This document shows positions 55,202-64,000 of a DNA stretch of 64,000 nt, piece by piece. How positions within the stretch are numbered: the first letter of the stretch is position 1; each line of letters opens with the position of its first letter. The notes under the pieces are model-generated. The model was not told the DNA's origin. It was given only the letters and a program-made list of their open reading frames with translations, and made no database searches. A program made the translations under genes and the position numbers. The DNA is from Theocolax elegans (lineage: Eukaryota > Arthropoda > Insecta > Hymenoptera > Cerocephalidae). The stretch covers positions 81,743,986 to 81,807,985 of the forward strand of contig CM047426.1 of assembly GCA_026168455.1 (NCBI GenBank), written 5' to 3'.

Positions 55202-57440
55202 ATGATATCACAAAATTGGAAGGATTTGGAAGTAAAATTGAGTGATCCCGTTATGGAAACATTAAAAGAATTAAAATTTCGTAAAATGACACCAGTACAG
55301 GTACATAAATTAGTAAAGAAATTTGTTTTTAAAGTAATTTAAAAATTCGTATTTTTCAGGCTACCTGTATACCTCTTTTATTAAATTCGAAAGATGTTGC
55401 AGTTGAAGCTGTCACTGGAAGTGGAAAAACACTTGCGTTTCTTATACCATTGTTAGAAATGTTGCAGGTATTGCATTCAAAATTCAATTTTTTTCTGACA
55501 ATTAATCAGTACTTATTTAGATAATTGAAATTACATAAAATTTTATTTCAACAACTTTCTCTTTATTTAGAATAGGGCAGAAAAATGGAAAAAATTTGAA
55601 ATTGGTGCCATTGTTATATCTCCGACCAGAGAATTAGCAATGCAAATTAGTAATGTTTTGGAAAAATTTTTAAAAAGAATACCAAGTTTAAAGCAAATAT
55701 TATTAGTTGGTGGTTCCACTGTCAAAGATGATATTAATCAATTACACAATGGTGCAAATATAATCATTGCAACTCCTGGCAGATTAGAAGATATTTTAAC
55801 AAATTGTAAAGAAATAAATTTAGCAGGAGCTGTTAAGGCTTTGGTATTTATTTATTTACTAAATTGTTTTATAATGTATTTCTTTTATATTAAATTATTT
55901 CTTTTTCAGGAATTGCTTGTTTTAGATGAAGCAGATCGTTTATTAGATTTAGGATTTTCTGCAACAATTAATACAATATTTAGCTACTTACCTCGTTTAA
56001 GAAGAACAGGACTATTTTCTGCGACCCAAACCAAAGAGCTTGAGCAATTAATTAGAGCGGGTTTAAGAAATCCAGCTATTGTAACAGTTAAAGAAACTGA
56101 TGGTTATTCAACTCCTTTAAATTTAAGTAATTATTACTCAATAGTGGACCCAGACCAAAAACTTGCTTTTACAATTAATTTTATCAAGGACAAAGGATTA
56201 AATTTGAAATACATGATATTTTTTTCTACTTGTGCCTGTGTTGATTATTTTAGTCATGTTATAAGAAAGTAGGTAAACTTATACAGAATATACTTAATTG
56301 CAATAAAAAGTTTTAATTTAAGTATACAATTTTTCAGTATGCTATCATCTACTAAAGTTTTGGCATTGCATGGTAAAATGAAAAATAAACGACATAAAAT
56401 TTTTGAAGAATTTCAAGTTCTAGAAAATGGGTTACTAATATGTACAGATGTAATGGCTAGAGGCATAGATATTCCAGAAGTCGATTGGGTAATTCAATAT
56501 GATCCTCCATCTACTGCAAGTAGTTTTGTTCATAGGTAATAATTTAAAATAAAATGTGTTTTTATACTTATTTGATCTGCTAAATAATTTAATTATTTTA
56601 CCATCAGATGTGGTAGGACTGCAAGAATAGGAAATGAAGGAAATGCTCTTTTACTTATTTCCGAATCTGAAGATGCTTATATTGATTTTATTAAAAGAAA
56701 TCAAAAGGTAGAATTGAAAGAATTGCAATTCAATGTTTCTGAAGAATTTATTGAGAAATGTTTAGAATGCATGAGACAATTACAAATAACAGACAGGCTT
56801 TTGTTCGACAAAGCTAATAGAGCAGTAGTTTCATATGTACAATCGTATCAAAAACATGAATGTAATTTAATTTTACGATTAAAAGATTTAGATCTTGGAA
56901 AAGTTTTTATGGGTTTCGGAATTTTAAAAGCACCTCGAATGCCAGAATCAAAAGGGCAAGATTTATCATCTTTTCATGAATTAGACATTAACATAAATTC
57001 AATAGCTTATAAGAATAAACAAAGAGAATCTGTAAGGTTACAAAAATTGAAAAGTTATCAAAATACTGGTATTTGGCCTGGAAAAGAAAAAAAGAAAATG
57101 AAAAATACAGAATCTTGGTCGGAAACTAAAAAGAGTAAACTTGAAAAAAAATCAAAGAAGAAAGTAAGAAAGGAGAAAGAAAAGAAACGCGAAGTAAATA
57201 ATCCAGAAAAAAGAAAAAGGAAACGCAAAAATGTTATGAGTGAAGAAGATTTAAAAGAATTAGTTAATGACATGACACTGATAAAAAAATTGAAAAAGAA
57301 GAAAGTAAGTTTTATTTTTTAAAATTAATAATTTATTTATCACTGTATAATGTTATCTTTAAGATATCTTTATTTATGTTATAACTTACTGTTAACAGAT
57401 ATCGGATGAAGAATTTGATACAGCTTTTGGAATTAATTAA
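55202..57440 (+). CDS. DDX55: DDX55/Spb4-type ATP-dependent RNA helicase
   Basis: Nucleolar DEAD-box helicase of the Spb4/DDX55 family, acting in large-subunit rRNA maturation (family knowledge). Seven exons, phases consistent: 55202-55300, 55360-55467, 55571-55843, 55910-56268, 56338-56535, 56608-57304, 57399-57440; 591 aa, close to human DDX55 (600). Motifs: Q motif (FRKMTPVQ, 26-33), Walker A AVTGSGKT (50-57), PTRELA (87-92), TPGR (137-140), DEAD (166-169), SAT (197-199), [25 protein letters not shown] (345-352). The family-specific block [20 protein letters not shown] and the Lys-rich tail ending LKKLKKKK-ISDEEFD separate it from other DEAD-box proteins. No frameshift or missing motif. 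Poly(A) signals are near 57703. Confidence 0.95.
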
Positions 57441-58927
57441 CTTCACTGTTCCGTAAGTGATGAAGTACTTTGTTATAAATATTAAAATTTTTATACATTA
57501 AGGTTTGTAAATATGTAAATAACTAACAAATTGAACTTGTATACATATTATAAATATACCACAAATTACATATTAAATTATATTTTTCTATCATTAAAAA
57601 CATTTAGCTGTACATACTACAAAGCAGTTTAAGTATATTAATTCAAACAATGTATATGTTTTAAAAGAAATTATGTAATAATTCTATTATATAATTAAAA
57701 AAAATAAATAACAATTTGTATCATATTGAACTGTAGTCACACTCTTTTATTATCCAAAAGTATTTGCGTGATTGAAATAGTTATAAGACAATAAACGTAT
57801 AAGATTTTAGATATTTAAAATTTCTAGTTGATTGAAAGCTTTTTCTGCGCAAAGACGTCTGTATAAGAAACTCATTTTTTTTGTTATTACTTTCTTTATC
57901 AAAAACTAATTAATATAGCACATTCGACTGATTAGTTCCAGAGTTATAACAAATTTTTAAAAAATCAATCTTTTTAATAACTTAAAAACTAATAAAGATA
58001 ATTTAAAAATTCCAAGTCAAAAGGAAAGACTTTTTTATTTTGTAAAAAGTAAGTTTGGTTCTATTTAAAAATATCATCTACTACTACTCACAGCAATACT
58101 ACCTACCCGGAATTTAGTAATTTTTAATTTAGACATCCTTAATACGATTGCTAACATTTTATTATTTACCATGCTATTTTAAATACTAATAATATAAATA
58201 AAAATTTAGAAAGGAAATAAAAACTTATAAAAAATTAATTAGGTATCAATAATAAAACATTTTTTTTCGTTAAAACGTATTGTTTCGAAATTATTTCTTC
58301 AAATTTTCATAAATAATTTTTAAGTACATGTTAGATGAAGATATGAGTAGAAATGAAATTCATTTTTAATATTTATTTAGTTGTAGTACAATAAAGATAA
58401 GAAATATTTTAATGTATTTACATAGTGTTTGTTTAAACTTTCTTAACTCATATAATATAAAACAACAACATAGAGAGTAATTACCTTATCTACAATAAAA
58501 TAATATTAATTTTTAAGTATAAAAAACTTTCTTTTTAAATGATTATGCATTTTAGTACTACTTTATTTCTACTTGCAATTTAATCTCATTAGTATATCTA
58601 ACATAAAGTTGAAAAGTTTGAATAATTAAGTTTGAATTATATTAATTTATTTTATTTATCATTTTATTAAATATATGCATAATTATTTTAAATTCTAACA
58701 AATATTATAATAATGTAATGTAGTTGTTTCTAATAAATAATAAATTTTTTTGTATAAGTCATGACAAATTCTAGTTTTAATAAGTATTTTTAAGTTTTAA
58801 CTTATACAAATTAACTTACAAAAATTAAATTAAATAAAACATAATTTACGTTCTCAAACAGATTCATTTTCTTGTCATTAAATTATAGATTTTTAATTAG
58901 TGCTCACTGAATAAATAAATTAAATAA
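57441..58927. other. Intergenic DNA between convergent genes
   Basis: 3' flanks of the helicase (+) and the HIRIP3-like gene (-). AT-rich, no gene seen. Confidence 0.5.
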
Positions 58928-61655
58928 TTATTCAGAATCACTATCAACAAGAATTTTAAGTCTTTTACGAGTTTTCTCTACTGGAGATGCAGGTACTTCA
59001 GCTAATGGTTTTTCAATTTGTCTACTTCTTGTAACTCGATCTATATGATATATATATACATATAAGTTAAAAATATAATAATTAGAATTGATTGAAATAG
59101 ACTCTAATAGACATACCTTTTGATATTATAAAGGCTTTATCCAATTCTTTTATTTCGTTCTGAATATCATTTTTTTTCTTCAGTTTTTGACATTTCTCAA
59201 CTGTAGGTTGTCCTTCTATACCATTTTCTTCCAAAAATGATTTAAGACGTCTTATTTTCGCAGCATCTGTCTTGCAGTCTTTCCAAAATGTTTGATAACA
59301 TCGAATTCTAAGTCCAGCAGCTCGTACATATTTTTTAAGTCTGTCTATAGTTTTGTTATTTTTTTGCTAAAAGAAAAAATTTATAATAAATACTTCTATA
59401 AAATATTATAAAAAATAAATTACAAACTAGTAGTATTCTATGTGTATTTTTAGGTAAAACTTATAACAATAATGATAAATTCTTAAAAAATATTGCTTTA
59501 ACTGCTGAATAATGTCAGTGGTAAAAAATACTTACACTTTTTATCACTTTATTTTTATCACTTTCATCTAATGATGAACCATTAGAGTTTTCTTTTTCTG
59601 ATTTACTCTTAGAAATTGTAGATTTTTCTTCATCACTGTTATGATCTATTTTAATTTGTTTCCTTGACCTTTTAACTGAACCATCATTACCATTTTTTGA
59701 TTGTAAGTGTGATGGTTGAGTACTTTTCTTTGTTTTCCTTTTTATTTGCTTTAAAGTGGTTTTATTATCTGAACTAATTGCATCACTATCACCAGAATTA
59801 TTAAGTTCTCTTTTATCCGTTGTACATTCTTTTGTTGATTTTGTTGTTGAATCAGAATCAGAATTACTTTCTTCACTATTAGAAGAACTCATTTTTTTAC
59901 TTTTGATTTCTTTTTCATGAACTTTTTGATCTAAAGAAATATCATCACTATCATCAGAACTATTTAATTCTTCTTTAGCTTTCTTTGTTTCTTTTTTTGA
60001 TATTGAAGTAGCTTTCTTTGTTTCTTTTTTGATATTGAAGTAACAGATTTGTTTGTCTTCTTAGATTTTCAGGTGAACTGGAATTTTTATAAGTAGTTTT
60101 TAAATTAAACTAGTGTCAGAGTCAGAATTTGGTTGCCTGCTATCAGATGGACTTTTTCTTCTTTTTCTTTTCTTTATAGGAGTTTCTTTATTTGAAAAAT
60201 TAGCATCATTATCATCAGAACTATTTAATGCTTCTTTAGCTTTCATTGTTTCTTTTTTTGATATTGAAGTAACAGATTTGTTTGTCTTCTTAGATTTTTC
60301 AGGTGAACTGGAATTTTTATCAGTAGTTTTTAAATTTAAACTAGTGTCAGAGTCAGAATTTGGTTGCCTGCTATCAGATGAACTTTTTCTTCTTTTTCTT
60401 TTCTTTACAGGAGTTTCTTTATTTGAAAAATTAGCAACATTATCATCAGAACTATTTAATGCTTCTTTAGCTTTCATTGTTTCTTTTTTTGATATTGAAG
60501 TAACAGATTTGTTTGTCTTCTTAGATTTTTCAGGTGAACTGGAATTTTTATCAGTAGTTTTTAAATTTAAACTAGTGTCAGAGTCAGAATTTGGTTGCCT
60601 GCTATCAGATGAACTTTTTCTTCTTTTTCTTTTCTTTACAGGAGTTTCTTTATTTGAAAAATTAGCATCATTATCATCAGAACTATTTAATGCTTCTTTA
60701 GCTTTCATTGTTTCTTTTTTTGATATTGAAGTAACAGATTTGTTTTTTTTCTTAGATTTTTCAGGTGAACTGGAATTTTTATCAGTAGTTTTTAAATTCA
60801 AACTGGTGTCAGAGTCAGAATTTGTTTTCCTGCTATCAGATGAACTTTTTCGACTTTTTCTTTTCTTTGCAGGAGTTTCTTTATTTGAAAAATTAACATC
60901 ACTGTCATCAGAACTATTTAATTCTTCTTTAGCTTTCTTTGTTTCTTTTTTTGATTCTGAAGTAACAGATTTGTTTTTTTTCTTAGATTTTTCAGATGAA
61001 CTGGAAGTTTTATCAGTAGTTTTTAAATTTAAACTAGTGTCAGAGTCAGAATTTGGTTGCCTGCTATCAGATGAACTTTTTCTTCTTTTTCTTTTCTTTG
61101 CAGGAGGTTCCTTATTTGAAAAATTAACGTCACTGTCATCAGAACTATTTAATGCTTCTTTAGCTTTCTTTGTTTCTTTTTTTGACATTGAAGTAACTGA
61201 TTTGTTTGTCTTCTTAGATTTTTCAGATGATCTTGATTTTTTATCAGTAGTGTTTAAATTTATACTAGTGGCAGAGTCAGAATTTGTTTGCCTGCTATCA
61301 GATGAACTTTTTCTTCGTTTTCTTTTCTTTGCAGGAGTTTCTTTATTTAAGGAACCATCATTACTTCTATTACAATCTTTTAGTTTTTCATCAACATCTC
61401 TAACTTGCGTACCTGTATCCTTTTTGTGTTCATTATCTTTGTCTAAATTATTCAAAGTTACATCGGCTGATTCTGATTTATCATTCTAAAAAAAATAATA
61501 ATTATTCATTGTAACATTTTCAAAAATTTGTCTTAATATTTAATATCTTCATCATTACTAAATGTATAGGTGTATATATATATGTGTTATAAAATTACCT
61601 CAGAATTTAAATTCAGCTCGAAATCACTAGTCTCGTCGTTATCTAGTTCACTCAT
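58928..61655 (-). CDS. HIRIP3-like histone chaperone with 77-aa tandem repeats; last repeat frame-disrupted
   Basis: Four exons on the minus strand: 61655-61599 (MSELDNDETSDFELNLNSE), 61485-59536, 59366-59117, 59040-58928; about 789 codons. The C-terminal part is the recognisable one: RLKKYVRAAGLRIRCYQTFW, then RRLKSFLEENGIEGQPTVEK, and an end with DSDSE match the conserved C-terminal block of HIRIP3 (HIRA-interacting, H2A/H2B-binding, nuclear). The large second exon encodes a Ser/Lys/Asp-rich disordered region made of six 77-aa repeats (KKRKRRKSSSDSRQPNSDSD; KSKKTNKSVTSISKKE; ALNSSDDNDANFSNKET). A seventh, degenerate unit carries three one-base deletions at T runs (near 60105, 60066-60069, 60025-60030). 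The first creates an in-frame TAA (60100-60102); together they restore the frame. This is either a consensus error or a truncating allele. The frames before and after agree exactly. Confidence 0.8.
59940..61345 (-). repeat. Coding tandem repeat, 231-bp unit, about 6-7 copies
   Basis: Marker AGTTTCTT...(plus strand) recurs at 60181, 60412, 60643, 60874, 61105 and 61336: five consecutive spacings of exactly 231 bp, equal to 77 codons. Neighbouring central copies are nearly identical; the outer ones are more diverged. A shortened, rearranged unit follows at about 59940-60110. Confidence 0.95.
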
Positions 61656-61932
61656 TTTCGCAACAAATTAACTGTATATCAATATATAACGCACGTTTAA
61701 CGTGAATTGAAATAATAGACGTAAAATTTAATGTCTACATATGCATATGTACAAGTTCGATTTAATAATTAATATAAGTAAACCGTGTCATACACGGATA
61801 CACAAAAACTTATACGTTTGTTTACTAATGCTTTTTTTCGAGCATAAAACTTAATAAGTTAAACTGCACTGCACAAAAACATGTTAACCGGTACCGGACA
61901 TTGCGTTGACTATATTTATAAAGACGAATTTG

Positions 61933-62180
61933 ATTGGTTGCGTTTGCAATTTAAGCGCGAAATGAGTTGATATTTAATGATTATATTTGTTTGTGAAATC
62001 ACCTTTATGTAATAATAAAAGTATATATTAGTAAAATAATTAAATATTTGTTTTAAATATTAATTCAAATATATTAATTATTATAATATTGTTTGAAAAA
62101 TCTAAACAACAAAAAGAAATAACTTCTAACCTCAATTTTTAGAGTACATGTGTGATTGGTCATTTATTTTAGCGCGAAAG
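61933..62180. promoter_or_regulatory. Two CCAAT + E2F-like modules upstream of the HIRIP3-like gene
   Basis: Module 1: ATTGG (61933-61937) with GCGCGAAA (61955-61962). Module 2: ATTGG (62155-62159) with GCGCGAAAG (62172-62180). GCGCGAAA is the complement of the E2F consensus TTTCGCGC, and ATTGG is an inverted CCAAT box. They sit about 280 and 500 bp upstream of the minus-strand start codon, in otherwise AT-rich DNA. This suits S-phase expression of a histone chaperone. Confidence 0.5.
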
Positions 62181-63384
62181 CGATGTCTTTTAGAATTGTG
62201 ATCTATGAAATTCTATTAATCGTACGATGTAACTTTATCAATTATCTATAACAAAGGACGCATTTACAATTGGAAATAAAAGTCATAAGATACCTTTTTT
62301 ACTAGATTATAATAAGTGTAAAATTTTAAAGACTTAATGCAGCCTGTTTGTATGAAGATCTGTTAATTGTTTACGAAAAATTTAGAATAAATTGACACTT
62401 AGTTTGACACAACATTCACTTAAAAATGTTCTGATTAAAAAAATATCACTCCCTCGTCAAATTATTGAATGCCTATGTCATTTTTAACTGTGTCAATTTA
62501 TTTTATCTTAATTCTTTTGCATTATAATTGCATGGCATATTAACATGTATACCCTTGTATAAAGTTGCATAAAAATCAATATTAATTTTAATTAAGATGC
62601 AATTTCTGCGCGTTATTAAATTAAAATAATATTAAAATAATACTTATATAAATACAGTATACAATACATTATTGAATGCTGTACACAGTTGCACATGTTA
62701 TCCTGCATCCATAGAGATATTACATATAGAGTGGGTAAGTCATAGGAGCGCGTATAAGTGAAAACGTCTTAACGATAGAAAGAGAAGAAACATCGGAAGG
62801 CCCTCTCCATCCTTGTCTGTTGACGCATGCGCAAACAGATCTGAATGTGATTGGCTGCTTCATGCTATCAACAAGAATTAAAAAATATGTTTTTTCCTTA
62901 CCAAGACAGTCTGCATAATTAGTAATTAATAAAATAACATATTTAATTACCAATTAAGTAAACAAATTTAGTTATAATAAACTTTAATCTTTATTACATA
63001 ACCACAAGCTAATGTTCTTAATAATAATAATAAAAACAATAAAAAATAAAAATACATAACCACGTATAATAATCATGTATATAAATTTTATTTTATAATT
63101 ATTCCATTCCGTGTAAACGTAAATTAAATAAAAAAGATCAAAAAAACAAAATTCTTGTAAAAAAAAATCATAAAAAGAGAAATTAATACATTTTATACAA
63201 ATACTAAAAACAATAACAATACATCAAATTAAAAAATAATACCTGTATAAATCATACATATGATAAATTTAATCGCAGAATACTTCAAACAAATATATTT
63301 TAATAATTTAATTTATATATTGTATTAAACTTATATACTACTTGTATAAATCTATCGCATGTAATATTAAATAAACTATATATT
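62181..63384. other. Intergenic DNA with a GC-richer patch
   Basis: AT-rich apart from about 62715-62870, which has an ACGCATGCGCAAA (NRF-1-like) palindrome near 62823 and an ATTGG box near 62850. It could be an unassigned promoter or a repeat fragment. No gene seen. Confidence 0.4.
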
Positions 63385-64000
63385 TTAATTTATAAAATAA
63401 CCTCTAAATATTCTGCTGCTACTGAAGTTTTCTCCTGTCGCAAACATTTTACAAGATCTTTGAAATTTCCTATTTTTTTTGTCTCCTATAATTTTTTTAC
63501 GTACTGCAGCGATTTGAGAATTTTTGCAAATTGTGTACCTCAAAAAACGTGACCATGCTTCATCTGAGATAAAATCTGCTCTTGAAATGCAGTTCATTTT
63601 CATTCCATCCATAAAGCGTACTTTCTTTTCGGACACACAATTTTTATCTTCATCCTGCATACGTTTTCTAAAAATATAAAATCTTTTAAAATTTATTTTT
63701 CTTTGAAACTCACTAATTTAAGTAAAAGTATAAAGTACCTTTTCAAAGAGATCTCCTTATTATTAATTGATTCTTCTTCATTATTTGAGACGTTTCAACT
63801 TCATCCTTATTATCTAATAAAGATTCTGTTTTACATGGCTTTGCACAAATTATATTATTAAAGGTAGAGTTAGTAGCGTTGATATCTTCATTGGATTCAA
63901 TTATATTAGGAATATATTCTGTTTGTTTTGATAACTCCATTTGCATCTTCTCGTTACTATTTGGCAAAGCAATAGTATTTGTTATATTGCACAACACTTT
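63385..64000 (-). CDS. Unrecognised protein, 3' end of gene (two exons visible, apparent frameshift)
   Basis: Minus strand. The last exon (63667-63385, acceptor TTTTTAG) encodes a basic C-terminus (KKVRFMDGMKMNCISRADFI; SDEAWSRFLRYTICKNSQIA; KKIIGDKKNRKFQRSCK) ending FRGYFIN. The preceding exon runs from the window edge to 63739 (donor AAAAG|GTACTT) and is Asn/Glu/Ser-rich, acidic, probably disordered. Its long open frame hits TGA just before the donor, whereas the frame demanded by the splice phase is open from about 63793 to the donor (VSNNEEESINNKEISLKR). A single missing base in the TTT run at 63793-63795 would join them. I do not recognise the family. The basic C-terminal block is the best query for a homology search. 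Confidence 0.6.

Noticed and set aside
60113..61489. A 458-codon plus-strand frame over the HIRIP3-like repeats
   Set aside because: Antisense of the Ser/Lys/Asp repeat array, Leu/Phe/Ser-rich as expected; the minus-strand model has splice sites and a conserved C-terminus.

Overview
This is a eukaryotic window, very AT-rich, with GT-AG introns, long AT-rich introns and intergenic DNA, microsatellites and inverted-repeat (foldback/MITE) elements. An insect apolipophorin-III, an insect-type Ataxin-2, a venom-allergen-5-type CAP protein and many small secreted proteins point to an insect. Hymenoptera (bee, ant or wasp) is my best guess, as inference only.

Layout. 1-2354 (+): 3' part of a proline-rich secreted or structural protein gene that enters from the left. 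4959-11114 (+): a very long single-exon secreted low-complexity protein (2051 aa) with its own TATA box. 11.1-15.6 kb: gene-poor, with a ~1.9 kb foldback element at 12.6-14.5 kb. 15.7-35.0 kb: a run of seven small or medium secreted-protein genes, six on the + strand and one on the - strand. They are a 125-aa basic peptide, an 89-aa amphipathic protein, apolipophorin-III, a 99-aa cationic protein (-) sharing a 144-bp divergent promoter region with a 105-aa basic protein, a 120-aa charged helical protein, and a CAP-domain protein with a very large insertion. 35-38.3 kb: gene-free, with a 261-bp MITE. 38.3-~49.8 kb: Ataxin-2 (ten coding exons, 905 aa) with a microsatellite-rich 5' region and a long 3' UTR. 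50-55 kb: gene-poor, with two foldback/MITE elements. 55202-57440 (+): DDX55/Spb4-type DEAD-box helicase (seven exons, 591 aa). 58928-61655 (-): a HIRIP3-like histone chaperone with exact 231-bp (77-aa) tandem repeats, its last repeat broken by three one-base deletions. 63385-64000 (-): 3' end of an unrecognised gene, with one more apparent one-base deletion.

Functional reading. The right half holds housekeeping genes: RNA-binding translation regulator, ribosome-biogenesis helicase, histone chaperone. The left half is dominated by secreted products: low-complexity structural proteins, a lipid carrier and several orphan small secreted proteins. That orphan secreted cluster (15.7-35 kb) is the part most likely to hold undescribed biology. 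All gene models were built by hand from splice signals and reading phase; no database search or RNA evidence was available.
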